Origin: Melioribacteraceae bacterium 4301-Me
Lineage (GTDB): Bacteria; Bacteroidota; Ignavibacteria; Ignavibacteriales; Melioribacteraceae
Direction of reading: 5' to 3'
Length of the DNA: 64,000 nucleotides
Assembly (NCBI GenBank): GCA_041538185.1
Contig: JBGORM010000007.1
Span: 62,001-126,000 of the forward strand
The notes beneath the pieces were generated by a model. The model did not search any database and was not told where the DNA came from. It worked only from the letters and a program-made list of their open reading frames with translations. The translations under genes were made by a program, and so were the position numbers. Positions within the stretch are counted from its first letter, which is position 1; every line of letters starts with the position of its first letter. This document shows, piece by piece, positions 19,001-27,255 of this stretch.

Positions 19001-20263
19001 TTTGATGCTGCTGCTAACAGTCCATACACAATAACTGTTAGAGCTACAAGCACTAACGGATTGCACACTGACAAAGTATTCACAGTAACTGTAAACAATG
19101 TCAATCAAGCACCTGTATGGACTGGCACAGGTACACAAACTCATGCTTCAGATTCAGTAAAGAGCGGTAATACATTATCACTTACTTATCAAGCTAAAGA
19201 CCTAGATGGCGTGATTGCAAATTATTCGGTTTCAGTAAGCCCGTCAATTGGAAGTCCAAATACATATTCAATAACTAGTCTTGGCGTATTTACATTTACA
19301 CCTACCTTTGCAGAAGCTGGCAATACATATACATTTACAATAACAGCTACTGATAATGAAGGAGCAACAGCTAATACTACAACTCAAGTTAAAGTATTAT
19401 ATCCATTAGCAAAAGGTGATTTAAGTGGAGATAACGCAATTGATGCAGGTGATGCTTCCTTAGTATTGCAGGCAGTAGTAGGTAAAATAACATTAACTCC
19501 AGAACAGCAATATGCTGCTGACGTTGATGGTACGCCTGGCATAACAGCTTATGATGCATATTATATTCTCTTTTATTCTGCTTATGGATATTGGCCATCA
19601 TCAAGTCCAAAAGCAAGTGCAGTAACTGGTACTGTTGAATTTAACAGCTTATCCAGTGGTGAAAATGGTATAATTAATCTGCCATTGAAGTTGACAAATA
19701 CAAGCGGTGTATATGCAGTAACTTCAGTAGTTAATATAGATGCTAACGCAATTGATATTGTAAGTGTAAGTAAACATACTCCTGATAACTGGACGATGTT
19801 CTACAATGTCGATAACGGTCAATTGAAAGTAGCTATGGCAGGTACTACACCGTTGACAGATGGTGATGTTTTGGTTATCGGCTTAAAGTTAAAGACTCAG
19901 GAATCAGTAGTTAACCTTACTGGTAGCGCTCAATTAAACAACGAAATACAAGCTAACTTAATGGCCAATGTAAGAGAAGTACCTACTTCATTCTCTATGA
20001 GTCAAAATTATCCGAACCCATTTAACCCAACAACTACCATTAAATATGCAATTCCTGAAAAGGCTCAGGTTAAGTTGACAATTTACAATATGCTCGGTCA
20101 ACAAATTAAGACCTTAGTTAATACTGAACAGGATGCCGGTTTCTATAAGGTTACTTGGGATGGAACAAATGACTTTGGCAGTAGAGTAGCTTCAGGTATC
20201 TATATTTATAGAATTGAAGCAGGTAAGTATGTCTCTACGATGAAGATGAATTTATTGAAGTAG
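13046..20263 (+). CDS. giant T9SS-exported surface protein with dockerin and cohesin-like domains (2405 aa)
   Basis: I start at ATG 13046 because TTGGAG sits 5-10 bases upstream and the signal peptide (FASIFGVLLFLLFAGTSLAQ) follows directly. Residues ~25-95 resemble a right-handed beta-helix opener (TYYVDGVAGNDNWTG). Then come about 1700 residues of Gly/Thr/Asn-rich beta-repeats built on GNLTVTG-like units. Around 1830-2110 there are Ig/cadherin-like domains, including VNNVNQAPVW. At ~2120-2185 there is a dockerin-like pair: the first loop GDLSGDNAIDAGDA is a good calcium loop and the second, ADVDGTPGITAYDA, is weaker. A cohesin-like beta domain (~2190-2290) and the T9SS sorting module NYPNPFNPTTTIKYAIP (from ~2320) follow. 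It is probably cell-surface or matrix anchored and followed by a related gene after 88 bp. Confidence 0.85.
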   Translation: MNFKNIFASIFGVLLFLLFAGTSLAQTTYYVDGVAGNDNWTGTASTFQSGNVGPKKTIQAMLNDVNVVDGDIISIAAATYNETVTLTKRVQLSPSGAVTVQNLTLNTNSSTATTVGNAANNLTITGTLLVQSGKYSLTPANVILASGGTLEVRVTGSLGLQNPITTTSGAFTLTFSNTGAITYTPANLYTSNPGDVNFNGSATVTLGAAVTVVGNLTIASGASVNLNGNNITVQGGSFTNNGSYYGSGAEKVNMTTAGGTISGSGTFQNLTLTGAFTWKIGSNLTFNNVSQSVASLIDVGAGATLDFQNFNISTPGNVTINGAVAYSGAGATTPGTLEFSGSLGTIGTVTFTVPGGGLTIKNLSITKPSGSTVTLASGNLTVDKQLNFTGGIFNIGANNLTLSDNHGGTAAIGGNINGTGTFTIGGGAAVNDITVSGAGQINVPFTVNMGSGKTVTFTQLTTIGNNFTLTSGNMTTSSLQLINGTVTVTNGILTFNTSNLSITNNTTLNGGQLKGSSNITVSGAFAQNATSIVNMTGTLTVSSYTGGGNGDFTAGTTTTSGGNFTTGTGNYTVNGNLVVHGNFTGNTGTVHVTGDASSDGTFTVSSGNLTVDGNLNPTGAFSFTGASVLTVGGSLTGGSTVNFTNAAATAAIGGNLSSVGHLTIGANAVTVGGNLTTTSSGNLVGGAGDLTVTGVANIAGDIQVNTGDIYFQGSGSHTVGGNLLTAVASAGATTDLRFGGPVTISGNPGIQMTADQEWRFDGAVTLNNGTANNIDLATTPANVTIDFYGNVSASNLLLDNSATQTVNFHEGSSLISQLKNISVANTGAAAPTVITVGGTTSGKSHELRISGDITYNNLFTASAFTVNTNGKLVMNGSTGDLKTAANQQVITVDAGGLNLGASSTLEINNTQTDSDPSTNNWGQSATNEAQEAVAITGGTLTVANLILTNNGIDGTNLALAANGTITRSAGLITPGTNPSFGARNLVYTNSSDITTGVEFSDAAGIDDITLSGTGKVTLESGLTTQLVTTGKLTINSGAELANNGLNLTVQSNGDPTGDKAVINGTFSGTGKLIIDVNDATPYNVKGSGGSISNLEFDFAGAAGTIVYSGPATLTGNLTSTGGQGTITYSSTAPSTIGGNFTINVGTCTIAPDLTVTGNFTNTAGATTLSGSLTVGGNYSQAAGTVTLSATKNITINGNYTSTGGTISFPAASTSSIVVKGASLSTSGPTTYTFGAGASGRFIVNGSAAQALTLGNNTTISRFELNNSAGLTMSGAAVSLTVNNLLLTSGTFTHNGLLTMPAGTDRIIRNVGTLASFAAAGPGEVEYISTSNITTGYELPSTLNKLIANASSGNPSYTLDKNVTVLSGGELNLSRGTLVIGSNSLIVQNNSTITRAEGFLNGTPTYGTGETLQYFNTENDITTGPEFTNDGSITTLVVNAPNKQVILGADVTVAGTVNVNFGSINLNGFTFTESAAATLTNNGNITGTGTLKNTGAGAIFTGTATSWPNIVSSNNLTINPTNAATNITLASLSQTAGNFTVGNNVGTLTITGDFSNAGTGTFNDGGKTINFKGNVTIGLAAGGTLTNTGTFVLNGTAAQTLSSTKAINTLTINNSAGVTLASNITIASSGTLTLTSGAVTTGSNYLQVGTTAAGTVNRTSGYIVGNMYRWVDVNASATTNTLFPMGTADGKYRPLTLTFGGGGGSTGSIVRVSHTNAAPNGTVGIPFTTGSITINKLAPAYWTVGMYDVTNTNLQTPTLNPKVTVGMGGFAFGDITKIRAVYRLTNDGNTWQLPGTFDGAFYDINGVATVIHSGVQGWTLEPQELFTVGYQSNFAVANPIADQTLTIGGNPFTKTIQASPAVFSGNIGALTYTVTSSNTAVATASEAGGVLTVTAVSAGTSVVKLLATDVNGDTVSTSFNVTVNAYPTFTAPAFNTVTLNEGQDSTIALKATGQGTITLSLLSGAPAWATFTAVTSDSGHLALAPDFDAAANSPYTITVRATSTNGLHTDKVFTVTVNNVNQAPVWTGTGTQTHASDSVKSGNTLSLTYQAKDLDGVIANYSVSVSPSIGSPNTYSITSLGVFTFTPTFAEAGNTYTFTITATDNEGATANTTTQVKVLYPLAKGDLSGDNAIDAGDASLVLQAVVGKITLTPEQQYAADVDGTPGITAYDAYYILFYSAYGYWPSSSPKASAVTGTVEFNSLSSGENGIINLPLKLTNTSGVYAVTSVVNIDANAIDIVSVSKHTPDNWTMFYNVDNGQLKVAMAGTTPLTDGDVLVIGLKLKTQESVVNLTGSAQLNNEIQANLMANVREVPTSFSMSQNYPNPFNPTTTIKYAIPEKAQVKLTIYNMLGQQIKTLVNTEQDAGFYKVTWDGTNDFGSRVASGIYIYRIEAGKYVSTMKMNLLK

Positions 20264-20276
20264 TTAACTTAAAAAT

Positions 20277-20300
20277 GGGGGCGGTTTATTTGCCGCCTCC
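20277..20300 (+). terminator. GC hairpin between the giant gene and the next exported protein
   Basis: GGGGGCGG pairs with CCGCCTCC around TTTATTTG just after the stop of the giant gene. The following T-run is weak (TAATTTTGAG), so it may terminate partially or protect the mRNA 3' end. The next gene starts 52 bp later. Confidence 0.5.
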
Positions 20301-20351
20301 TAATTTTGAGTTATTGTTATTAAAATGTCAATTCAATAATTAGAGGTGATA

Positions 20352-22091
20352 ATGAGAAGTTTCAAAATAAGCGTTGTAAAGTTTCTGACGATATTCGCTG
20401 CAATGCTTATGCTAGGAACGATGAGTACGTTTGCACAGGTTAGTGTATCTTTACCTAATGTATCTGGTTTAGCTGGCTCTGAGAAGTTAGGTGCCATTAA
20501 TGTTGGTAACTTAACGGGACAAAATGTACACGCGCTACAGTTTACGGTTACATATGACAAGAATATTGTGTATATAACCGGCGTCGACGTTAGTGGGACA
20601 ATTATGGATGGCAAAACACCAGTCGTTAACGCAGATACAGCAAACGGAACTATTACTGTAGCATGGGCATCTCCAGATAGTGTAGCGTTATCGGGAGAAG
20701 GAACTTTACTTAATTTAGTCTTTTTATTTAGGAATCTCGGAACATCCGCATTACAATTGAATAATTCTTTCTTGTTTAATGCGGGGAACCCGTCAGTCTC
20801 ACCTACAGACGGTCAAGCTATTACAGCTAAAATTATGGTTGCTCAAGCACCAGCTGTCTCGGCTACTGCAGGTGATGCTATTATGATTCCTATTACTGTA
20901 ACAACAATTGAACCTGCAGATAGTGTTCATGCATATCAATTTTCTGCTACGTTTGATAAAAACGTATTTACTATAAGTGGCTACGACGTTTCTAGTACGA
21001 TAAGTGATGTTAATGGTGGCTCTGTTGAAGTAAATCCAGATAATACAAACGGAACAGTATCTGTTGCTTTTGCAAGCACTACAGCTGTTTCAGGCAGTGG
21101 TAATTTACTTTATCTCACAGGTACAGCTGTAGCTGCAGGTGTAAGTGATTTTAAATTTACTTCATTTATGTTCAATAACGGAACTCCTACAGCTGGTACT
21201 ATAGATGGACAAGTTGCTGTAGCAGCACAGAATGTTGCTCCAACTTTAACTTTAAGTCCAGCTGATACTGCATATACAATAGCTGAAAATACAAGCATTC
21301 AAATTCAGCTAATTGGTAACGATACTCCAGGTGATGTATTAACTTATTCTGCATCTGGAATGCCTGCAGGTGCAACTTTAAGTACTTCAGGGTTGTTCTC
21401 TTGGACACCAAATTACGACCAAGGCCGAACCCAGCCTTATGTAATTACATTTAAGGTAACAGACCAAGGCGGATTGTTCGCGACTAAGTCGGTTTCAATT
21501 ACCGTTACAAATGTTAACAGAGCTCCTTCGTTCACTGCTGAACCCGCGAACAATACAGTTGTGCCTGTACACAACGTACCTGTATATTACACATTCCAGT
21601 ATCAAGCAAATGACCCAGATGGTGACCCATTAACTTTTAGTTTGGTTTCTGGACCAGGTTCTATAACCACTAATGGTTTATACAAATGGGCACCAGCACC
21701 AGTAGATGCTGGACAGTCCTTCATTGTTGTTGTTCAAGTGACTGATGGTACTGCTACTGTTACTTCAACAAGAACTTTGAAGGTATCCGATACAGTTACA
21801 GGCGTTGATGGCCAGGCTGAGCTGCCAACAAAGTATGAATTGATGCAAAATTATCCTAACCCATTTAACCCAACAACTACAATTCAATTTGCACTCCCGA
21901 AAGAGTCGCACGTTAAATTAACTGTATTTAATGTGCTCGGTCAGGAAGTCGCAGTTCTAATTGACCGTACAATGGGTGCTGGATATCATACGGTTAATTT
22001 TAATGCTACTAATTTGAATACTGGAATGTACTTGTATAAGATTGAAGCAGGTAATTTTGTATCGATTAAGAAGATGTTATTAATCAAGTAA
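20352..22091 (+). CDS. T9SS-exported protein with two cohesin-like domains
   Basis: I choose ATG 20352 over GTG 20346 because AGAGG is correctly spaced to it. A signal peptide ends around STFAQ. Two domains of ~135 residues follow with cohesin-type strands: VSVSLPNVSGLAGSEKLG with VHALQFTVTYDKNIVYITG, and APAVSATAGDAIMIPITV with VHAYQFSATFDKNVFTISG. An Ig/cadherin-like pair comes next (TYTIAENTSIQIQLIGND and VNRAPSFTAEPANNT). The sorting module begins NYPNPFNPTTTIQFALP and ends KKMLLIK. Cohesins bind dockerins in known cellulosomes, and the preceding gene carries a dockerin-like segment. Interaction between the two is inference. Confidence 0.8.
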   Translation: MRSFKISVVKFLTIFAAMLMLGTMSTFAQVSVSLPNVSGLAGSEKLGAINVGNLTGQNVHALQFTVTYDKNIVYITGVDVSGTIMDGKTPVVNADTANGTITVAWASPDSVALSGEGTLLNLVFLFRNLGTSALQLNNSFLFNAGNPSVSPTDGQAITAKIMVAQAPAVSATAGDAIMIPITVTTIEPADSVHAYQFSATFDKNVFTISGYDVSSTISDVNGGSVEVNPDNTNGTVSVAFASTTAVSGSGNLLYLTGTAVAAGVSDFKFTSFMFNNGTPTAGTIDGQVAVAAQNVAPTLTLSPADTAYTIAENTSIQIQLIGNDTPGDVLTYSASGMPAGATLSTSGLFSWTPNYDQGRTQPYVITFKVTDQGGLFATKSVSITVTNVNRAPSFTAEPANNTVVPVHNVPVYYTFQYQANDPDGDPLTFSLVSGPGSITTNGLYKWAPAPVDAGQSFIVVVQVTDGTATVTSTRTLKVSDTVTGVDGQAELPTKYELMQNYPNPFNPTTTIQFALPKESHVKLTVFNVLGQEVAVLIDRTMGAGYHTVNFNATNLNTGMYLYKIEAGNFVSIKKMLLIK

Positions 22092-22134
22092 AAGCCCACT
22101 CCCCAACCCTCTCCCTTAGGGAGAGGGAGGTTTT

Positions 22135-22166
22135 AAATACCCCTCTTAGAGGGGTATTTTTTTTGT
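22135..22166 (+). terminator. intrinsic terminator after the cohesin-like gene
   Basis: AAATACCCC(C)TC pairs with GAGGGGTATTT across TTA, with one bulged base, and is followed by an eight-T run. Just upstream is a second small palindrome, CCCTCTCCC-TTA-GGGAGAGGG. The same flanking text (CCCACTCCCCAA ... AGGTTTTAAATACC) recurs at 27243-27447, where it is split by an insertion. Confidence 0.85.
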
Positions 22167-22172
22167 ATTTTT

Positions 22173-22677
22173 GTAGGGTCGAGGTCTCCCCGACCCCACA
22201 CATGGTTAGCAGAGTGAGGATAATGGATGAATCGAACGTTGTAGGGTCGGGGTTTCCCCGACCATCACTGGTGAATCTGATATTTGGGCTGGATGAGCCG
22301 GTTCATACAGCCAATGAAAACAGATGTTAGGGCAAGGAGACCTTGCCCCTACATTAATGAAACAAATGATTCAACCGATGTAGGGTCGGGGTCTCCCCGA
22401 CCCCCCGTGTGGAAATGTAAACAGATGAATCAACGGTTGTAGGGTTGAGGTCCCCTCAACCACTCACGTGGTTAACAGAGTTACAGATAACAAATGAATC
22501 AACGGCTGTAGGGTCGGGGTCTCCCCACGAAGTGGTGCATTCGCACCGACTGATTATGTGGTTAATTGTACGTTAAACAATGGATGATTTATTGTGTTAA
22601 TTACAGATGTGAGGGCAAGGAGACCTTGCCCCTACATTGATGAATCTGACGCTTGGGCGAGAGGACCTCGCCCCTAC
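22173..22677. repeat. REP/BIME-like palindrome array F
   Basis: The array begins immediately after the terminator T-run. It contains GGTCGAGG, GGTCGGGG, GGGCAAGG, GGTTGAGG (22438-22461, arms GGTTGAGG/CCTCAACC) and GGGCGAGG (22655-22677, arms GGGCGAGG/CCTCGCCC) stems. The last two are single-pair intermediates between the common types, with both arms changed together. One copy (about 22515-22550) has the mini-hairpin insertion. It ends within 10 bp of the stop of the ATPase gene. Confidence 0.86.
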
Positions 22678-22683
22678 ATTGTA

Positions 22684-23874
22684 TTAAATAAACATTGGAA
22701 AAATTGTATTTTCTGTATCAGCATAATTCAAGCTAATCATATATCCATTTTTTATTTTTAATTTATCACATAAAGATTGTAATCTGCTCAGGTCCTTTTC
22801 ACTGGATTTCAATTTAACTTCAAATGCTATTTCTTTATTAACTATAAAATCAATTTCAGCGGTATTTCTTTTATTGTAAAATGATAATTCACCGTATGGT
22901 TCCAGTTGATTTGCAACTGCATTTTCAAATAACTGTCCTTCATTCACCCTGCCAATAACATTGAGCAAACCAGTATCTGCAAAATATACTTTTTTACCGC
23001 CTGCAACAGCCCTGTCAATACTGGCGCTGAACTTTGGTATTAATTTTATAAAAAATACTCCTTGTAAAAATTCAAGGTATCCGTATAACTTGACTCTATT
23101 AATGCCTGTTTGTGACGATAGCTTTGTAATATCCAGTATATTGCCTGTCCTCGGCACTAACAACAATATCAAATCTCTTAATTCTCTTATGTCTTTGAAA
23201 TCCGATAATATCCTGATATCTTTTTCAAAAAAAGAAGCAAAAATATTTCGAAGAATTTCCTTTTTTGTCTTAACATCTTTAGTAACTACAACTTCAGGAA
23301 AACCTCCGTATTCCATATAATCCAAATAATCCATTTGATATTTCTTAAACTCAAGCAGGGAATACTTTTTAAGTACAGATTTAATATCAAGTTCTTCATT
23401 ACTAATCTCGTTTTCAGGCATTTTATCATTAAAAAATAAATATTCCTTAAAACTCATTGGTCGCAGAATAAAAAGGAATTTTCTACCGCTTAATGATTCA
23501 GGGAATAGATTTTTCAAATAAAAATTTGAAGAGCCGCTAACGATAAATTTAACCCCATATTTGTCAATCAGATATTTAATGACTTTAGTTATTTCAGGCA
23601 GATTTTGAATTTCATCGATAAACAAATAAAGGCGTTCATTCTTTGCGCCGCTTTGCTTATAAAGACTTTGATAAATGGCATCATAGTTTATATTTTCAAA
23701 ATTTAGCATATCAAGCGGATTGTCAAGATCAAACCATAATTTAGGTGCAGAGACTTCGTCAAATAGCTGCTTCATTAACGTAGTTTTGCCGACCTGACGC
23801 ATGCCTGTAATTACTAAGGCATTTTTATGTTCCAAATATTTTTTCAGATCATAAAATAAAAATCTCTTTTTCAT
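22684..23874 (-). CDS. AAA_14 / DUF4143 family ATPase
   Basis: A 396-aa stand-alone P-loop ATPase. Walker A is GMRQVGKTT (residues 24-32) and Walker B is YLFIDEIQNLPE. A sensor-like segment FIVSGSSNFYL and the ESLSGRKFLFILRPMSFKEY motif are diagnostic of the AAA_14 family. The C-terminal half matches DUF4143, with the ending AEIDFIVNKEIAFEVKLKSS resembling a PD-(D/E)XK-like core. Members are widespread and patchily distributed, often multi-copy and of unknown role. It is a single gene between two REP arrays. No Shine-Dalgarno precedes the ATG. Confidence 0.82.
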   Translation of the reverse strand: MKKRFLFYDLKKYLEHKNALVITGMRQVGKTTLMKQLFDEVSAPKLWFDLDNPLDMLNFENINYDAIYQSLYKQSGAKNERLYLFIDEIQNLPEITKVIKYLIDKYGVKFIVSGSSNFYLKNLFPESLSGRKFLFILRPMSFKEYLFFNDKMPENEISNEELDIKSVLKKYSLLEFKKYQMDYLDYMEYGGFPEVVVTKDVKTKKEILRNIFASFFEKDIRILSDFKDIRELRDLILLLVPRTGNILDITKLSSQTGINRVKLYGYLEFLQGVFFIKLIPKFSASIDRAVAGGKKVYFADTGLLNVIGRVNEGQLFENAVANQLEPYGELSFYNKRNTAEIDFIVNKEIAFEVKLKSSEKDLSRLQSLCDKLKIKNGYMISLNYADTENTIFPMFI

Positions 23875-23882
23875 AAGCGCAC

Positions 23883-23950
23883 ATTATGTAAAAATTTATT
23901 TACAAAATAATACTTTTTTGTAAAAAAGTGCAAATTAATGTAAAAATTTA
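23883..23950 (-). promoter_or_regulatory. direct repeats upstream of the ATPase gene
   Basis: ATTATGTAAAAATTTA (23883-23898) and ATTAATGTAAAAATTTA (23934-23950) are near-identical direct repeats about 51 bp apart. TTTACA and GTAAA elements between them make inverted partners. They lie just 5' of the ATPase start codon and could be an operator. The AT-rich composition makes chance similarity possible. Confidence 0.35.
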
Positions 23951-23992
23951 GTGATTGTTGTTGGTTTGGCTACGAATGATAAAAACAGATGT

Positions 23993-24265
23993 TAGGGCAA
24001 GGAGACCTTGCCCCTACACTGATGAATCTGATGGGAGGGCAAGGAGACCTTGCCCCTACATCGATAAAACGGTGATTCAACCGTTGTAGGGTCGGGGTCT
24101 CCCCGACCCTACGTATGGAAATGTAAACGGGTGATTCAAAGGTCGATGTTTCCCCACGAAATGCTGTATTTGTATCAACCAATCATGTGGTTAATTGTAC
24201 GTTAAACAATGGATGATTTATTGTGTTAATTACAGACGGGAGGGCAAGAGGACCTTGCCCCTACA
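23993..24265. repeat. REP/BIME-like palindrome array G
   Basis: A smaller array with three GGGCAAGG-type and one GGTCGGGG-type palindrome. The segment 24105-24185, with a decayed mini-hairpin (CCCCACGAAATGCTG), is nearly identical to 8825-8895 in array D. From 24266 to 24393 a TTGATAATTCGCAATTGATA low-complexity repeat and an AT-rich leader precede the next gene, whose ribosome-binding site is AAAGGGGG. Confidence 0.83.
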
Positions 24266-24393
24266 CTGATAAAATGGATGATTCAAATGCTGTGGTTGAT
24301 AATTCGCAATTGATAATTAAAGAAAAAATATTACTTTACAAATAAATTTTTTATTTTGTGGTATGAATAATAACAAATCCTAAAGGGGGAATA

Positions 24394-25734
24394 ATGAAAA
24401 TTAAATCAATTAACTATTTCTACTTATTTATGCTAATGTTTTTTGTTTCTGAATTATCAATAGCACAAATACAAATTACATTACCAAGTACTACTGGTGC
24501 GCCTGGTGAAGTTAAGTCTTTGCCAGTTACTGTTAATGATTTAACATCGTACAACATATATTCATATCAAATACAAATTGATTACGATAAAACAATTATG
24601 AAAATTAATGGGATTAGTACTACTGGGACTGTTATGACGGGTGCAGGGGACCCTCAAGTAAATCCAGATACAACTAATGGCTTTATTAGAATTGTGTGGG
24701 CAACTGGAAATCACCCGCTTAGTGGCTCTGGTGTTTTAGTGTATCTTAATATAAAACTTAAAACTGCCGGCAACTCAAACATTTACCTTGATAGTACTTA
24801 TAGTAATAAGTTCTATAATGAAAACGTTCAAGCAGTTGCTTTCACTGTTACAAATGGGATTATTACTGTAAATGCTGTTAACAATCCTCCTGTTTTTAAT
24901 TCAATACCAAACCAAACTGTAAATGAAGGAGATACGTTAACATTTACAGTTAGTGCAACTGACCCAGAGAATGATCCTATAGTTTTAACGCATGGAACTC
25001 TTCCGCAGGGTGCAAGTTTTGATTCAACAACTGGTGTATTCACCTGGCAGCCCAATTATGAACAAGCTGGTCAATACGATGTGATTTTTTATGCTAATGA
25101 CGGCCATTCAACCTCACAAATTACAGTGCATATCACAGTTGTAAATACAAATAGGGCTCCAGTTTTTACAAAAGAGCCTGCAGACAGCACGAGAGTACCC
25201 GTTCATAATGTGCCGGTATATTATCAATTCCAGTATGAGGCTCAAGACCCAGACGGAGATCCATTAGTTTTTAGTTTAGTTAGCAATGATCTTGGTAATG
25301 CTAGCATGTCTACTACTGGAAAGTTCTTATGGGCGCCAGTACCAGCGCAAGCTGGACTACCGTATAATGTGAAAGTTCAAGTAAGCGATGGAACTGCTAG
25401 TACTATCTCTTCGAAAATATTAATAGTTGCTGATACGGTCACAGGTGTTCAAAAAAATGATGGATTACCAAAAATATTTTCTCTAAGCCAAAACTATCCT
25501 AATCCTTTTAATCCATCTACTACAATTGAATTTGAAATACCTAAGCAAACGCATGTTACATTGGAAATATATAATATTTTAGGTCAGAAAGTTGCAGAAT
25601 TGGTTAATAAGGATATGTCACCAGGTCGTTACAGAATTAATTTTGATGCGAATAATTTGCAGAGTGGGATATACTTTTATACTTTAGTTGTGGATGACAG
25701 GCAGTTTATTAAAAAAATGATTGTGCTTAAATAG
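24394..25734 (+). CDS. T9SS-exported protein with a cohesin-like domain and Ig-like repeats
   Basis: A 446-aa protein with a signal peptide (FYLFMLMFFVSELSIAQ). Residues ~25-165 form one cohesin-like domain (IQITLPSTTGAPGEVKSLPV, YSYQIQIDYDKTIMKINGIS). Two Ig/cadherin-like domains follow (FNSIPNQTVNEGDTLTFTVS and VNTNRAPVFTKEP). The sorting module NYPNPFNPSTTIEFEIPKQ ends in KKMIVLK. It is a shorter version of the protein at 20352 and shares the VPVHNVPVYY segment with it. AAAGGGGG precedes the ATG. It probably functions at the cell surface, with the cohesin as a candidate partner for dockerin-bearing proteins. Confidence 0.8.
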   Translation: MKIKSINYFYLFMLMFFVSELSIAQIQITLPSTTGAPGEVKSLPVTVNDLTSYNIYSYQIQIDYDKTIMKINGISTTGTVMTGAGDPQVNPDTTNGFIRIVWATGNHPLSGSGVLVYLNIKLKTAGNSNIYLDSTYSNKFYNENVQAVAFTVTNGIITVNAVNNPPVFNSIPNQTVNEGDTLTFTVSATDPENDPIVLTHGTLPQGASFDSTTGVFTWQPNYEQAGQYDVIFYANDGHSTSQITVHITVVNTNRAPVFTKEPADSTRVPVHNVPVYYQFQYEAQDPDGDPLVFSLVSNDLGNASMSTTGKFLWAPVPAQAGLPYNVKVQVSDGTASTISSKILIVADTVTGVQKNDGLPKIFSLSQNYPNPFNPSTTIEFEIPKQTHVTLEIYNILGQKVAELVNKDMSPGRYRINFDANNLQSGIYFYTLVVDDRQFIKKMIVLK

Positions 25735-25920
25735 TACCTTATAAGGTTAGAATTAAACTAAGAAAATAAGTTAAGTGTTTTTTAGCAAATAGTTTTCCAT
25801 GTTTCATCTCTTTTTTATGTGAATTTTTATTCAACCTAACGTATAGAGACCAAGTCTTTTATTATATTTTTGAAATGTTATATTATCAAAATAACATTGG
25901 TATAGAAATTGTACTATAAT

Positions 25921-27240
25921 ATGGCAAGAAAAGGAAAAAGTGTGAAAGTCTTTATTATTTTTATGATATTATTCTTATTAAAAGTATATGCCCAACAAGG
26001 ACAAGAGGAATGGCGGGTAGTAGGTACACCTATGAAATTTCCAGTTTCGGCAGCGAGGGTGGTGTACAAGAAAGTGAATGATTTACCGAAGTTTTATGTT
26101 CTTGGTGGCTATTCGGATTCATTAAAAGAAGTGGTTGATTGGATACAAGAGTTTGATTTAGTGAGCGGCAAATGGAAAATTGTAGGGCATATGAAAACTG
26201 CTAGAAGCTTTTTTGTAACTGCTCTTTTTGATAATAAAATTTTTTCTCTGGGTGGAGTACCGTTAGTAAATGGATATGATAACAGTATAGAAAGCTGGGA
26301 CATATTAGCCGGAGATTCTTCAATAGTTTATGATTATGAAGACTCTTTTTCAAGGCAATATGCCACTGGACATTTAGTTTCCACCTCAATTTATTTAATT
26401 GGAGGGAACAAAATTAATAGTTCTGAAAATATTCCATATATTGTTCAGTATGATCTTATTAATAAAAAAGTTCTTTTTACTTTGGATTTTCCAAGTATGG
26501 AAAAGCCCCAGGAACACATGTCGATGTTTGTAAATGATGCTATATATATTTATGGTGGTAATTATAATGTTCCATTAAACTGGATTAGCAAGTTTTCTAT
26601 TTCTACTAAACAATTAGAAAGATTACCGCAAACACTAATAGAACCAAGAGCTGGGGGTGCTGCTGTTTATAATCAGCAATTGCAAATGGGTTTTATAGTT
26701 GGTGGTTACAATGAGGGGAAGAAAAACGGTATGAAAACTACTGAGAAGGTTATATTTAACGGAGATGGTACAGTTTCGGTCTATGAAGGTGCCCCATTAA
26801 AATATGCTAGAATAAATCCAATGTTAGTAAGTTACGAAAATACTGTGGTAGTCTTTGGAGGTAAAGGGGAAGATGGTAAAATTGTTCCTTATATAGAGTT
26901 GTTGTTTAATCCTCAAAAACCAACACCAGTTATTTCTGAAGACAAAATTCCAACCAACTTTACATTATCTCAAAATTATCCAAATCCTTTTAATCCAACG
27001 ACAAATATTTCATTTACTTTGCCGCATGTTTCTTATGTAACGTTAAAAGTTTATGATGTACTTGGCAAGGAAATCAGTACATTGTTAAATGGTGAAATCT
27101 CGGCAGGTAATCATTCGGTATTATTTAATGCAATTAATTTACCGTCGGGAGTTTATTTTTATAGACTTGAAGCACACAGTAATACTACAGGTAAAGAAAC
27201 AAATTTCATTTCAACGAAAAAGATGTTGCTAATAAAATAA
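25921..27240 (+). CDS. T9SS-exported Kelch-repeat protein
   Basis: I use ATG 25921 rather than the in-frame TTG four codons earlier, since it gives a normal signal peptide (VKVFIIFMILFLLKVYAQ). About six Kelch motifs are visible through their GG pairs: FYVLGGYSDS, IFSLGGVPLVNG, IYLIGGNKINS, IYIYGGNYNV, GFIVGGYNEG and VVFGGKGEDG. These suggest a six-bladed beta-propeller. The sorting module begins NYPNPFNPTTNISFTLP and ends KKMLLIK. The ribosome-binding site is weak. It is the third T9SS cargo gene in a row on this strand. The ligand is unknown. Confidence 0.8.
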   Translation: MARKGKSVKVFIIFMILFLLKVYAQQGQEEWRVVGTPMKFPVSAARVVYKKVNDLPKFYVLGGYSDSLKEVVDWIQEFDLVSGKWKIVGHMKTARSFFVTALFDNKIFSLGGVPLVNGYDNSIESWDILAGDSSIVYDYEDSFSRQYATGHLVSTSIYLIGGNKINSSENIPYIVQYDLINKKVLFTLDFPSMEKPQEHMSMFVNDAIYIYGGNYNVPLNWISKFSISTKQLERLPQTLIEPRAGGAAVYNQQLQMGFIVGGYNEGKKNGMKTTEKVIFNGDGTVSVYEGAPLKYARINPMLVSYENTVVVFGGKGEDGKIVPYIELLFNPQKPTPVISEDKIPTNFTLSQNYPNPFNPTTNISFTLPHVSYVTLKVYDVLGKEISTLLNGEISAGNHSVLFNAINLPSGVYFYRLEAHSNTTGKETNFISTKKMLLIK

Positions 27241-27255
27241 ATGCCCACTCCCCAA

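Noticed and set aside
14020..19104. Antisense frames within the 2405-aa gene
   Set aside because: They are shadows caused by the Thr/Gly/Asn-rich codon pattern of the sense strand.
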